Source of the DNA: CBIHON01 sp966211965
Lineage (GTDB): Bacteria; Pseudomonadota; Gammaproteobacteria; Burkholderiales; Burkholderiaceae_D
Length of the DNA stretch: 50,131 nt
Assembly (NCBI GenBank): GCA_966211965.1
Contig: CBIHON010000037.1
Location: forward strand, 1-50,131
Direction: 5' to 3'
Position numbers and translations under genes: made by a program. How positions within the stretch are numbered: position 1 is the first letter of the stretch; each line of letters begins with the position of its first letter. Below the pieces are notes generated by a model, which was given only the letters and a program-made list of their open reading frames with translations, did no database searches and was not told the origin of the DNA. This document shows, in pieces, positions 25,444-34,630 of this stretch.

Positions 25444-26363
25444 CCGAACAATTCCTCTTTGGTAACGGTGGCTGTCCCCAGCTTGCCGACCACGATGCCG
25501 CCGGCACGGTTCGCAATCGACACCGCCTCCGCAATCGGCATGCCGGCACCCAACATCACTGCCATCGTGGCGATCACGGTATCGCCTGCACCCGACACGT
25601 CATACACTTCTCGCGCCAATGCGGGGTTATGGACAATCTCTTGCTCGGTATAAAGCGTCATGCCTTCTTCCGAGCGGGTCACCAGGAGCGCCTCCAGATC
25701 GAGCGCCATGCGCAGCTTCTGGGCCTTTTCCGTCATTTCCGCCTCGGTCTTCCAACTCCCTACGATGCGCTTGAATTCCGATTTATTCGGCGTCAGGACG
25801 GAAGCTCCGGCGTAAGGCGAAAAATCGTCGCCCTTCGGATCAACCAGGATACGCTTTCCCAATTTCTTGCCGGAAGCGATCATCGCGGCGACGTTAACCA
25901 GGCTGCCTTTCGCATAATCGGACAACACGATCACATCATACTCGGGCAACAAAGCATTGAACTGGCTCAGCTTATCGCGCAGTACCGTGTCGGTCGGCGC
26001 ATCTTCAAAGTCGATACGCAACAATTGCTGCTGGCGACCGATCACCCGCAACTTGATGATGGTGGAGATCGCCGCATCCCGGTTCAGGTAGCCGCGAATC
26101 TGCAAGCCGTTCAACAGGCCTTGCACCGTATCACCAGCCTCATCCTGTCCGACAATGCCGAGCAGGCCGGTTTGCGCCCCCAGGGCGACCACATTGCGCG
26201 CAACGTTGGCGGCGCCGCCCAGGCGCTCGTCACGCCGTTCGACGCGTACCACCGGCACCGGCGCTTCCGGCGAGATGCGGCTGACCTCGCCGAACCAGTA
26301 ACGGTCCAGCATTACATCGCCGGCGACCAGGACGCGCGCGGCATTGAACGAAGTCGGGGTCAT
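25440..26363 (-). CDS. rfaE1: D-glycero-beta-D-manno-heptose-7-phosphate kinase
   Basis: A 307-residue PfkB-family sugar kinase, the first domain of the HldE/RfaE pathway: it adds phosphate at C1 of heptose-7-phosphate in making the lipopolysaccharide inner-core precursor. It shows 'GDVMLDRYWFGEVSRISPEAPVPVV', 'GGAANVARNV' and the PfkB anion-hole signature 'DVSGAGDTVIATMAVML' with the catalytic Asp. The cytidylyltransferase second domain is absent (a separate RfaE2/HldC gene is expected elsewhere). It is four bases from ugd and probably cotranscribed; its stop lies in an inverted repeat. Confidence 0.93.
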   Translation of the reverse strand: MTPTSFNAARVLVAGDVMLDRYWFGEVSRISPEAPVPVVRVERRDERLGGAANVARNVVALGAQTGLLGIVGQDEAGDTVQGLLNGLQIRGYLNRDAAISTIIKLRVIGRQQQLLRIDFEDAPTDTVLRDKLSQFNALLPEYDVIVLSDYAKGSLVNVAAMIASGKKLGKRILVDPKGDDFSPYAGASVLTPNKSEFKRIVGSWKTEAEMTEKAQKLRMALDLEALLVTRSEEGMTLYTEQEIVHNPALAREVYDVSGAGDTVIATMAVMLGAGMPIAEAVSIANRAGGIVVGKLGTATVTKEELFG

Positions 26364-26367
26364 GGCT

Positions 26368-27744
26368 TCACACTCGCGTTGCAGTCAGTACTGAACGGCC
26401 GATGCCGTGATACTCAAAACCGTTGTCGGCCATCAGCTCTGGCTCGAACAGATTGCGTCCATCGAAAATGACCGGAGCCTTGAGTTGGGTTTTGACTTGT
26501 TCGAAATCGGGACTGCGAAATGCCTTCCATTCAGTCACGATGGCCAATGCATCGGCATCCTGCAATGCATCCATCGGACTGTCGCTGAAGCGTACCCGCG
26601 CCAATGCCGCAGGGTCCGCAAGGTCGAGCGCCAGCACGCGCTTGGCCTCCGCCATCGCGACCGGATCATAGACCGCCACCGATGCGCCGCGCCCGATCAG
26701 TTCCGCGAGCAGAACGCGCGACGAAGCTTCGCGCATGTCGTCCGTGTTCGGTTTGAAGGCCAAACCCCACAAGGCAAAATGCCGGCCCTGCAAATCTTCG
26801 CCGAAACGCGCGACGATTTTCTTTCCGAGCACATGTTTTTGATTGTTGTTGACCGCCTCTACCGCACGCAGAATCAGCAAGTCCTGGCCATAGTCGCGCG
26901 CAGTACGTTCCAGGGCCTGCACATCCTTCGGAAAGCAGGAGCCGCCATAGCCGCAACCGGCGTACAGGAAGCTGTACCCAATACGCGGATCGGAGCCGAT
27001 GCCGTGGCGCACCGCTTCGATATCAGCACCCAGCTTGTCAGCCAGGTTGGCCAATTCGTTCATGAACGAGATGCGCGTGGCAAGCATGGCATTAGCGGCA
27101 TACTTGGTAAATTCCGCCGAGCGCACGTCCATCCAGAATGTCCGCTCATGATTGCGATTGAACGGCGCGTACAGTTTCTTCATCAACGTATGGGCTTGCT
27201 GCCCTTCAGCGCTATTGTCGCAGCCGATCACGATGCGGTCAGGCCGCATGAAATCCTCCACCGCAGCACCTTCTTTCAGGAACTCCGGATTGGAGACGAC
27301 CGAAAACTTTGCCCGTTCGGCTCGTGCATCCAGCATTGATTGAATTTCTTCCCGCACCTTATCGGCCGTACCCACCGGCACCGTCGATTTATCGACGATG
27401 ACTTTAAAGCCGCGCATGTGCTTGCCGATGTTGCGCGCCGCGCCCAACACGTATTTCAGGTCGGCCGAGCCGTCTTCGTCGGGTGGCGTGCCGACCGCGA
27501 TAAACTGAATATCGCCATGCGCCACGCTGGCTGCAACATCAGTCGAAAATACCAAGCGGCCGGCAGCGCGATTGCGGGCCACGATGTCGGCCAAGCCGGG
27601 CTCGTGAATCGGGATGCCGCCGCTGTTGAGGATATCTATCTTGCCTTGATCAAGGTCCAGGCAGAACACGCTGTTGCCGAGTTCCGCCAGACAAGCGCCG
27701 GTCACCAGGCCGACATATCCCGTGCCTATAATCGTTATTTTCAT
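26368..27744 (-). CDS. ugd: UDP-glucose 6-dehydrogenase
   Basis: A 458-residue NAD-dependent enzyme oxidising UDP-glucose to UDP-glucuronate for polysaccharide and lipopolysaccharide synthesis. The start MKITIIGTGYVGLVTGACLAELG was chosen at 27,744 (a longer frame extends into lapB). The Rossmann motif GTGYVG is at residues 7-12, the nucleophilic Cys in 'GYGGSCFPKDVQAL' (about 270), and the C-terminal UDP-binding domain is full length. It is separated by two bases from the lapB stop and reads into the heptose kinase gene. Confidence 0.97.
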   Translation of the reverse strand: MKITIIGTGYVGLVTGACLAELGNSVFCLDLDQGKIDILNSGGIPIHEPGLADIVARNRAAGRLVFSTDVAASVAHGDIQFIAVGTPPDEDGSADLKYVLGAARNIGKHMRGFKVIVDKSTVPVGTADKVREEIQSMLDARAERAKFSVVSNPEFLKEGAAVEDFMRPDRIVIGCDNSAEGQQAHTLMKKLYAPFNRNHERTFWMDVRSAEFTKYAANAMLATRISFMNELANLADKLGADIEAVRHGIGSDPRIGYSFLYAGCGYGGSCFPKDVQALERTARDYGQDLLILRAVEAVNNNQKHVLGKKIVARFGEDLQGRHFALWGLAFKPNTDDMREASSRVLLAELIGRGASVAVYDPVAMAEAKRVLALDLADPAALARVRFSDSPMDALQDADALAIVTEWKAFRSPDFEQVKTQLKAPVIFDGRNLFEPELMADNGFEYHGIGRSVLTATRV

Positions 27745-27746
27745 GG

Positions 27747-28922
27747 TCAGTTCATTACGTTGAGTTCTTCGGTTCGGCGCGGCGGATAGGTTTCCCATTG
27801 GCTGCAGCCCGGGCATTGCCAATAAAACTGGCGCGCCTTGAAGCCGCAATGGCTGCATTGGTAGCGCGCCAGTTTCTGGGTGTAGCCGTGCACCAGATTT
27901 TTTACCAACAGCAATTCGGGCCGGACTTCAGGACGGGCTTCCATCAGGCGTGCTTCAAGGAATTTGTCCAGCCCCAGCAAGGTCGGCGTGCGCCGCAATT
28001 CATCGCTCACCAGTTGATTGGCGGCATCCACGCCATCCAGCTCGACCACAGCCTTGAATACCACCTCCAGCAAGTCAATCGAGGATGCCTCGGCCAGATA
28101 CGACTTCAGCAAATTAAGACCTTCCTGAGGCCTTCCCACGCTTCTATACGCGTCCATCAGGCGTTGAGCGACCAGCGCCACATGCGGCACGCTTTGCTGT
28201 TCAACCCGGCGCCATGCCAATAAGGCGGCTTCGGTGTCGCCCTTGCTGATATGGGCATCGCCGATCAGCATGGTGGCGCGTACATTCTTACGGTCTGCCG
28301 CCAGCGCCTTGTCGAGCATGGCCAGCGCCGCATCGGCATGGGTGTGGACCAATTCATCCTGTGCCAATTCGCAATAGAACTGTGCGATTTCCTTTTGCCT
28401 GCTACCGGCGCCCGATTCTTGCAGCCCTACTGCGGCCTCGATCGCACGTTTCCATTCTTTCTCGCGCTGATAAATCTCGAGCAGCGCCCGACGCGCCTGG
28501 GCGCTGTACTGCGTATCGACCAGCAGATTGAAGGTTTCTTCGGCGCGATCCAGCAAGCCCGCTTTCAGATAATCCTGTCCCAACTCATACTGGGCGTGTA
28601 CTTTGTGTTCTTGTGCCAGGTCGGGCCGCGCCAGCAGATTTTGATGAACGCGAATCGCGCGCTCGGTTTCACCCCGGCGGCGGAACAGGTTGCCCAACGC
28701 AAAATGCAGTTCAACCGTTTCAGGGTCCAGCTTGACGATTTCGATGAAGGCATCGATCGCCTTGTCCGGCTGTTCGTTCAACAGGAAATTCAAGCCCTTG
28801 AAATAGCCGCGCGGCAGGCTACGCGACTCCGATACCAACTGATTGATATCGACGCGTGCAGCAATCCAGCCCAAAGCGAAAAAGACCGGTATCGCAATCA
28901 ACCACCAGGTTTCGAATTCCAT
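27747..28922 (-). CDS. lapB: LapB (YciM), LPS assembly/degradation regulator
   Basis: A 391-residue protein with an N-terminal membrane anchor (about residues 4-22), a long run of tetratricopeptide repeats (about 35-340, e.g. 'AIDAFIEIVKLDPETVELHFALGNLFRRRG') and a C-terminal rubredoxin-type zinc ribbon (YQCSHCGF ... CPGCSQW) with four cysteines. LapB limits LPS synthesis by delivering LpxC to the protease FtsH. It is downstream of lapA with a 39-base gap, the usual lapA-lapB arrangement, and runs into ugd. Confidence 0.96.
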   Translation of the reverse strand: MEFETWWLIAIPVFFALGWIAARVDINQLVSESRSLPRGYFKGLNFLLNEQPDKAIDAFIEIVKLDPETVELHFALGNLFRRRGETERAIRVHQNLLARPDLAQEHKVHAQYELGQDYLKAGLLDRAEETFNLLVDTQYSAQARRALLEIYQREKEWKRAIEAAVGLQESGAGSRQKEIAQFYCELAQDELVHTHADAALAMLDKALAADRKNVRATMLIGDAHISKGDTEAALLAWRRVEQQSVPHVALVAQRLMDAYRSVGRPQEGLNLLKSYLAEASSIDLLEVVFKAVVELDGVDAANQLVSDELRRTPTLLGLDKFLEARLMEARPEVRPELLLVKNLVHGYTQKLARYQCSHCGFKARQFYWQCPGCSQWETYPPRRTEELNVMN

Positions 28923-28961
28923 GCGTTTTTATTGTCGTTGTGAGTCGCGAGACGTATTGAC

Positions 28962-29276
28962 TTATTGATTGACGAAGCTATCGGGCTGGGGCTGTTGTAT
29001 CCGCGCCTGTTGCTGCGCCTCGTGTTCCTTCTGCATCCCCGCGATGATTTTTTTGTGTTTCGATAGATCGCGGCGATGACGAAAAAAAGTCGGCGTCATC
29101 GCCAGCACGCCCATCACCGCGCCCGTCAAAAAAATCCCGAACAACACCAGCGCCAGCGGGCCCTTTAGCTCGTATCCAAGGAAAAAATGCAGCACTACTT
29201 CCTGCATGTTTTTCAGCGCGAAGCCGAAAATGACGACAATGATCAGGGCTGCAAAAATTTTGGAAATGAGTTTCAT
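28962..29276 (-). CDS. lapA: LapA family membrane protein (DUF1049)
   Basis: A 104-residue inner-membrane protein that starts at ATG 29,276 (MKLISKIFAALIIVVIFGFALKNMQ). Two membrane helices (about residues 6-24 and 42-64) with the typical 'FALKNMQEVVLHFFLGYELKGPLALVLFGIFLTGAVMGVL' pattern precede a basic then Gln-rich cytoplasmic coil. LapA supports LPS assembly with LapB. The ATG lies 76 bases after a terminator hairpin, so lapA probably has its own promoter in 29,280-29,350, where I see no clear consensus. Confidence 0.95.
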   Translation of the reverse strand: MKLISKIFAALIIVVIFGFALKNMQEVVLHFFLGYELKGPLALVLFGIFLTGAVMGVLAMTPTFFRHRRDLSKHKKIIAGMQKEHEAQQQARIQQPQPDSFVNQ

Positions 29277-29351
29277 GGCGCAGTTCCCATGCTTCCCCTT
29301 CATATCTTTGAAGTAGCGAAGCCGATATAGAAAGCGAAATTGTACGTGAAA

Positions 29352-29380
29352 AAAACGGCATCTTCGGATGCCGTTTTCTT
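29352..29380 (-). terminator. UUCG hairpin, first of a mirrored pair
   Basis: AAAACGGCATC, TTCG loop, GATGCCGTTTT: a perfect 11-bp stem with a UUCG tetraloop, preceded by a run of A and followed by TTTCTTG. It can terminate in either direction. Confidence 0.8.
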
Positions 29381-29405
29381 GTTGCAAGAAAGCGATCGGA
29401 TCACA

Positions 29406-29439
29406 CAAAAAAACAGCATCCGAAGATGCCGTTTTTTTT
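29406..29439 (-). terminator. ihfB terminator, second of a mirrored pair
   Basis: On the minus strand this reads A8, ACGGCATC, TTCG, GATGCTGT, T7: nearly the same hairpin as at 29,352 in inverted orientation, just after the ihfB stop. It contains one wobble pair and a strong U-tract, so it should terminate ihfB transcription. Confidence 0.9.
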
Positions 29440-29441
29440 AC

Positions 29442-29747
29442 TCAGTCTTCCTTGATCGGCTGCCCAACCATGGCGTCGACACGCTCGCGCAATTCCTTGC
29501 CGGGTTTGAAGTGCGGCACCCGCTTTTCCGGGACCATCACCTTGTCGCCCGACTTCGGGTTGCGTCCGATACGCGGCGGCCGGCTATTCAGCGCGAAGCT
29601 GCCAAAACCACGAATCTCGATGCGCTGGCCGGTTGCCAGGGCATCCGTCATCGCATCAAGCATGGTTTTGACCGCGTAATCCGCATCCTTTGCAACCAGT
29701 TGCGGATAACGCTCAGCCAAGCGGGCAATCAGCTCCGACTTTGTCAT
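29442..29747 (-). CDS. ihfB: Integration host factor, beta subunit
   Basis: A 101-residue DNA-bending protein of the HU/IHF family. It has the N-terminal helices 'MTKSELIARLAERYPQL', the DNA-binding arm 'GSFALNSRPPRIGRNPKSGDKVMVPEKRVPHFKPGK' with the intercalating Pro, and the family length. It pairs with IhfA to bend DNA in replication, recombination and transcription. It lies 13 bases after rpsA, the conserved rpsA-ihfB order, and ends at a strong terminator. Confidence 0.98.
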   Translation of the reverse strand: MTKSELIARLAERYPQLVAKDADYAVKTMLDAMTDALATGQRIEIRGFGSFALNSRPPRIGRNPKSGDKVMVPEKRVPHFKPGKELRERVDAMVGQPIKED

Positions 29748-29760
29748 TGGCTCAATCGAC

Positions 29761-31479
29761 TTAGTTCTTGTTGTCGAGTTTCGCTTTCAGCAATGCGCCG
29801 AGGCTGGTCGTACCGGAAGCGGCATTGCTGTCCGAAGCTGCGGACATTTTTTGCATGGCTTCCTGGGTTTCGACATTGTCTTTCGCCTTGATCGACAACT
29901 GGATGCCGCGCGCCTTGCGGTCGATGTTGATGACCATGGCTTCGACCTTGTCGCCGACCTTCAGGTGGGTACCGGCGTCTTCCACGCGATCGCGGGAGAT
30001 TTCGGAAGCGCGCAGATAGCCTTCGACTTCATCGGACAACTGGATCACGGCGCCCTTCGGCTCGACAGACTTGACCGTACCGGACACCAGCGCGCCCTTG
30101 TCGTTCATGGCGGCGAAATTGTTGAACGGGTCGCCTTCGAGTTGCTTGACACCCAGGGAAACACGCTCGCGCTCGACGTCGATCGCCAATACGATGGCTT
30201 CGAGCTCATCGCCCTTCTTGAAGCGGCGCACTGCCTCTTCACCGGTTTCGGTCCAGGACAGGTCGGACAGGTGAACCAGGCCGTCGATGTTGCCGGCCAG
30301 GCCGATGAACACGCCGAAGTCGGTGATCGACTTGATCGCGCCGCGGACTTTGTCGCCCTTCTTGTGGGTGATCGCAAAATCGTCCCAAGGATTGGCCTTG
30401 CATTGCTTCATGCCCAGGCTGATGCGACGACGCTCTTCGTCGATTTCCAGAACCATGACTTCGACTTCGTCGCCGAGTTGGACGACTTTGTTCGGAGCCA
30501 CGTTCTTGTTGGTCCAGTCCATTTCGGAAACGTGGACCAAGCCTTCGATGCCCTGCTCGACTTCAACGAATGCGCCGTAGTCGGTGAGGTTGGTGACTTT
30601 ACCGAACAGACGGGTGTTTTGCGGATAGCGACGGGACAGACCGGTCCAGGGATCGTCGCCCAATTGCTTGACGCCCAGCGAAACGCGGTTCTTTTCTTGA
30701 TCGTACTTGAGGACCTTCGCAGTGATCTCTTGGCCGACGGTGAGCACTTCCGAAGGATGGCGCACGCGGCGCCATGCCAGGTCGGTGATGTGCAACAGGC
30801 CGTCAATACCGCCCAGGTCCACGAATGCGCCGTAGTCGGTGATGTTCTTGACGATGCCGGTCACCACGGTGCCTTCCTTCAGGGTTTCCATCAGTTTCTG
30901 ACGCTCTTCGCCCATCGATGCCTCGATGACGGCGCGGCGCGACAACACGACGTTGTTGCGCTTGCGGTCGAGCTTGATGACCTTGAATTCCATGGTCTTG
31001 CCTTCGAACGGCGTGGTGTCCTTGACCGGACGGGTATCGACCAGCGAACCCGGCAGGAAGGCGCGGATGCCGTTGGTCAGAACGGTCAGGCCGCCCTTGA
31101 CTTTGCCGTTGACGGTGCCGACCACGATCTCGCCGGACTCCATCGCTTTTTCGAGCGAGAGCCACGAGGCCAGACGTTTTGCCTTGTCGCGCGACAGGAT
31201 GGTGTCGCCGAAACCGTTTTCCAGCGACTCGATCGCGACCGAGATGAAGTCACCGACATTGACTTCGAGCTCGCCGTTATCGTTCTTGAATTCTTCGATG
31301 GGGATGAAAGCTTCGGATTTGAGACCGGCGTTGACGATCACGAAATTGTGGTCGAGACGTACGACTTCGGCCGAAATCACTTCGCCCGAGCGCATGTCTT
31401 GACGCGACAGCGATTCCTCAAAGAGGGCGGCGAAACTTTCCATACCGGATGATGCAGGGGAGGTAGCAGCAGTTGACAT
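29761..31479 (-). CDS. rpsA: 30S ribosomal protein S1
   Basis: A 572-residue protein with six S1 RNA-binding repeats (from about residue 35 to 545), each with the 'GxVxxxxdyGaFVdl.gidGLvHisel' pattern, e.g. 'VKNITDYGAFVDLGGIDGLLHITDLAWRRVRHPSEVLTVGQEI'. It recruits mRNA to the 30S subunit. The long plus-strand frame opposite (29,851-31,452) is a shadow caused by biased codons. The gene starts with ATG at 31,479 and is cotranscribed with ihfB downstream; cmk is 109 bases upstream. Confidence 0.99.
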   Translation of the reverse strand: MSTAATSPASSGMESFAALFEESLSRQDMRSGEVISAEVVRLDHNFVIVNAGLKSEAFIPIEEFKNDNGELEVNVGDFISVAIESLENGFGDTILSRDKAKRLASWLSLEKAMESGEIVVGTVNGKVKGGLTVLTNGIRAFLPGSLVDTRPVKDTTPFEGKTMEFKVIKLDRKRNNVVLSRRAVIEASMGEERQKLMETLKEGTVVTGIVKNITDYGAFVDLGGIDGLLHITDLAWRRVRHPSEVLTVGQEITAKVLKYDQEKNRVSLGVKQLGDDPWTGLSRRYPQNTRLFGKVTNLTDYGAFVEVEQGIEGLVHVSEMDWTNKNVAPNKVVQLGDEVEVMVLEIDEERRRISLGMKQCKANPWDDFAITHKKGDKVRGAIKSITDFGVFIGLAGNIDGLVHLSDLSWTETGEEAVRRFKKGDELEAIVLAIDVERERVSLGVKQLEGDPFNNFAAMNDKGALVSGTVKSVEPKGAVIQLSDEVEGYLRASEISRDRVEDAGTHLKVGDKVEAMVINIDRKARGIQLSIKAKDNVETQEAMQKMSAASDSNAASGTTSLGALLKAKLDNKN

Positions 31480-31588
31480 AAATTTAGCGGGTTAGCCAAT
31501 TTCGCTCGCACAACGCGGCGAATCTTGGGTTAGGTTTATCAACACCCACCCAGGCCTTGCGCCAGGATGGGCACCAACTTACAGAAAA

Positions 31589-32272
31589 CTATGCGCCATG
31601 CGCGGTTTTCTTTACAGCGGCATACCAGTGAAGCACTTGCTCGACCGCCTCATTGGCAGTAATGGCGGAGGTCTCCAGAATATATGCCCCATCTGCTGGC
31701 TTGAGCGGTGCGATTGCACGGTTGGCATCACGCGCATCCCGCTCGGTCAAATCCTTTAGAAGGTCTTCAATATTAGCAGAAAAACCCTTGTCAATCAATT
31801 GCTTATAGCGTCTTTGCGCGCGTGCATCGACGCTTGCAGTCAGGAACACTTTGAGCGATGCATGCGGAAAAATTACCGTCCCCATGTCTCGGCCGTCGGC
31901 CACCAAGCCTGGCGTTTTGCGAAATTGCAACTGGAGGCCATACAAAGCCTGGCGCAGAGTCGGCAACGCGGCAATTTTGGAAGCCGTATTGCCGACCGCT
32001 TCCGCCCGGATCGCTTCGGTCACATTTTCATGATCGAGCATGATCTTGTCACCGACAAAAGTACAAGGCAGGTCGCGTGCCAGTTTGGAGAGCGCGTGCT
32101 CGTCGTTGAGCGCCGTGCCGCTGCGCAGAGCAGTCAAGGCGGTCAAGCGGTACAAGGCGCCGGAATCCAGATAATGGAAACCCAGGCGTTCGGCAACTCG
32201 ATGGGCCACAGTGCCCTTGCCCGATGCGGTAGGGCCGTCAATCGTAATAACCGGAATGGTCGATGTGCTCAT
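31589..32272 (-). CDS. cmk: Cytidylate kinase
   Basis: A 227-residue P-loop kinase that phosphorylates CMP and dCMP. I chose the ATG at 32,272 giving MSTSTIPVITIDGPTASGKGTVAHRVAERLG; the Walker A is GPTASGKGT (about residues 13-21). The CMP-binding 'YLDSGALYRL' and 'VADGRDMGTVIFPHA' motifs and the lid 'ERDARDANRAIAPLKPADGAYILET' follow. A longer frame extends into the aroA gap and is not supported. The order aroA-cmk-rpsA is conserved in betaproteobacteria. Confidence 0.97.
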   Translation of the reverse strand: MSTSTIPVITIDGPTASGKGTVAHRVAERLGFHYLDSGALYRLTALTALRSGTALNDEHALSKLARDLPCTFVGDKIMLDHENVTEAIRAEAVGNTASKIAALPTLRQALYGLQLQFRKTPGLVADGRDMGTVIFPHASLKVFLTASVDARAQRRYKQLIDKGFSANIEDLLKDLTERDARDANRAIAPLKPADGAYILETSAITANEAVEQVLHWYAAVKKTAHGA

Positions 32273-32396
32273 GCTTTGCCGTATGATGAGGGTCGAAGCT
32301 GCTATGACCCTGGGATTTGTGCAAGATTGCGAGGGACCCAGAGCACGCGGCTCGCTGCGGACCTCTCGCCATGTGTTTGAAGAACTATCTTTCCAA

Positions 32397-33722
32397 TCAG
32401 AACAAATCGTTCTGCGCGATTTTCGCGAAGGCTTCGAAATAATCCGGGAAAGTCTTTGCGACGCATTTGGGGTCGTGGATCCGGATCTTGTTGCCCCTGC
32501 GTGCGGCGCCATCGAGCGATGCCAATGAAAAGCACATCGCCATCCGGTGGTCGTCGTAGGTATCGATCACGGCGGATTGGATTTGCGCCGGCGGCGTCAC
32601 ACGCAGATAATCCCCCCCCTCGTCGATGGTCGCGCCGAGCTTGCGCAATTCGGCTGCCATCGCGGCGATACGGTCGGTTTCCTTGACGCGCCAGCTGGCG
32701 ATATTGCGCAAGGTGCTGGGGCCGTCCGCATACAGGGCCGCCACCGCAATCGTCATCGCCGCATCCGGGATATGGTTGAAGTCTGCATCGATCGCCTTCA
32801 GCACGCCGGTCGATTCCGCCTCGATCCAGTTGTCGCCCATGCTGATGCGCGCGCCCATTTTCTGCAAGGCTTCGACGAAACGCACATCGCCCTGAATGCT
32901 GTTGGCACCGACCCCCTCGACCCGCACCGGTCCGCCGGCGATCGCGCCGGCCGCAAGGAAATACGAAGCCGAAGACGCATCGCCCTCGACGTGGATCGTG
33001 CCCGGACTCTGGTAATGCTGTCCGGCCTGCAAGGTGAACGACTGCCAGCCGTCGCGCTCGACGGTCACGCCGAAACGCTGCATCAGATTCAGCGTAATTT
33101 CGATGTATGGCTTGGAAATCAGATCGCCGATCACTTCAATCGTCACCGCATGATTCCGGGCCATCAGCGGCGCAGCCATCAACAATGCCGTCAGAAATTG
33201 GCTGGAGACGTTGCCGCGCACTTGCATGCGCTGCGCATGGATGTGGCCGCGCCGGATATGCAGCGGGGGAAAGCCTGGCGTCCCGGTGTATTCGATCTGC
33301 GTACCGACCGCATTGAGCGCATCGACCAGGTCGCCGATCGGACGCTCATGCATGCGCGACACGCCATGCAGCGTGTAATCGCCGCCGACCACCGCCAGCG
33401 CGGCGGTCAGCGGGCGGATCGCGGTGCCGGCATTGCCCATGAACAGGTCCGCATGATGTACCGGGAACACGCCTTGTGCGCCATGCACGATGTAATCGCG
33501 CGTTTCGCCGATCTGCTCCCATTTGACGCCCAGGCTCTGCAATGCCATCAGCATCACATGGGTATCGTCGGAGGCCAGCAAGTCCTTGATCTGCGTCGTG
33601 CCCTTGGCCAATGCGGCCAGCAGCAAAATGCGATTGGAAATGCTTTTCGAACCCGGCAGGCGCACCACGCCTTTTGCGTGCATTGCAGGTTGCAGGTCGA
33701 GATGATGGGGATAGTGCTTCAT
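32397..33722 (-). CDS. aroA: 3-phosphoshikimate 1-carboxyvinyltransferase (EPSP synthase)
   Basis: A 441-residue shikimate-pathway enzyme joining shikimate 3-phosphate and phosphoenolpyruvate. The start MKHYPHHLDLQ at 33,722 overlaps the tyrA stop by one base (TAATG). Motifs are 'LPGSKSISNRILLLAALA', 'FMGNAGTAIRPLTAALAV' (the PEP/glyphosate-binding region) and 'DDHRMAMCFSLASL'. The domain arrangement is normal. It is coupled to tyrA upstream and lies 124 bases before cmk. Confidence 0.98.
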   Translation of the reverse strand: MKHYPHHLDLQPAMHAKGVVRLPGSKSISNRILLLAALAKGTTQIKDLLASDDTHVMLMALQSLGVKWEQIGETRDYIVHGAQGVFPVHHADLFMGNAGTAIRPLTAALAVVGGDYTLHGVSRMHERPIGDLVDALNAVGTQIEYTGTPGFPPLHIRRGHIHAQRMQVRGNVSSQFLTALLMAAPLMARNHAVTIEVIGDLISKPYIEITLNLMQRFGVTVERDGWQSFTLQAGQHYQSPGTIHVEGDASSASYFLAAGAIAGGPVRVEGVGANSIQGDVRFVEALQKMGARISMGDNWIEAESTGVLKAIDADFNHIPDAAMTIAVAALYADGPSTLRNIASWRVKETDRIAAMAAELRKLGATIDEGGDYLRVTPPAQIQSAVIDTYDDHRMAMCFSLASLDGAARRGNKIRIHDPKCVAKTFPDYFEAFAKIAQNDLF

Positions 33723-34621
33723 TAATCGCCGCCTTGTTTGTTTTGTTGTTCCGCTGCCTCGATGGTGCGCGCCCAGCTCTGTCTGGCCTGCTGCGCATTG
33801 GCGTAAACCGCCTGCAGCGCCGCCCCCTGGCCGGCGGCGAGCATACCGCGCAGTCGAGCCAATTGCGCCATGTACGAATCCAGTTCGCCCAATAAGGCGG
33901 TTTGATTCGCCAGCGAGATATCGCGCCACATCTCCGGCGAGGAACCGGCAATCCGCGTGAAATCGCGAAAGCCGCTGGCCGCATATTGGAACAACAGGTC
34001 CGCATGCGGCTTCTTCGCGATATCGTCGACCAACGCATAGGCCAGTAAATGCGGCAGGTGGCTGACCGCTGCAAATACTGCATCATGCTCTTCCGGGCTC
34101 AATTTGTGGATCAGCGCGCCGCACTTCAGCCACGCATCGCTCACTCTGGCAACATCATGCTGGATATTTTCCGGCAAGGGTGTGAGCACCGCCTTTTTAC
34201 CGACATATAAATCCGCGATGGCTGCGTCGGGGCCGTTCAGCTCCCGCCCCGCAATCGGATGTCCGGGAACAAATTGCCCGATCTTGCCGCCGAGCGCCTT
34301 GCGTGCCGCGGCAACGACGTCGGTCTTGGTGCTGCCGGCATCGGTCACGACCGTACCGGGTTGCAGATGCGGCGCAATGGCAGCCAGGATCGCTTCGGTT
34401 TGCGCCACCGGAGCAGCAATCAATACAAGGTCGGCATCCGCCAAGGCCTCGGACACCGAGGTGGTGGTCGCATCAACGATGCCGAGTTCTTTCGCGCGCG
34501 AAAGCGTGGCGGCGGTACGGCCGACACCAACAATGCGCTCGACCGCACCGGCTCTTTTGAGCGCCAGGGCGAATGATCCCCCGATCAGGCCGACACCGAA
34601 GACTGCGATTTTTTTAAACAC
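33722..34621 (-). CDS. tyrA: Prephenate dehydrogenase
   Basis: A 299-residue NAD(P)-dependent enzyme converting prephenate to 4-hydroxyphenylpyruvate for tyrosine. It has the N-terminal Rossmann motif 'GVGLIGGSFALALKRAG' (about residues 8-24), 'AAPVAQTEAILAAIAPHL', 'DAGSTKTDVV' and the active-site 'VPGHPIAGRE' motif, followed by a helical dimerisation domain. It lacks a fused chorismate mutase or aroA domain, as is normal for betaproteobacteria with separate genes. It is nine bases from hisC and overlaps aroA by one base. Confidence 0.97.
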   Translation of the reverse strand: MFKKIAVFGVGLIGGSFALALKRAGAVERIVGVGRTAATLSRAKELGIVDATTTSVSEALADADLVLIAAPVAQTEAILAAIAPHLQPGTVVTDAGSTKTDVVAAARKALGGKIGQFVPGHPIAGRELNGPDAAIADLYVGKKAVLTPLPENIQHDVARVSDAWLKCGALIHKLSPEEHDAVFAAVSHLPHLLAYALVDDIAKKPHADLLFQYAASGFRDFTRIAGSSPEMWRDISLANQTALLGELDSYMAQLARLRGMLAAGQGAALQAVYANAQQARQSWARTIEAAEQQNKQGGD

Positions 34622-34630
34622 GGGCGAACC

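Noticed and set aside
29851..31452. 533-codon plus-strand frame opposite rpsA
   Set aside because: Complement of the strongly biased rpsA codons, no family resemblance, no ribosome site.
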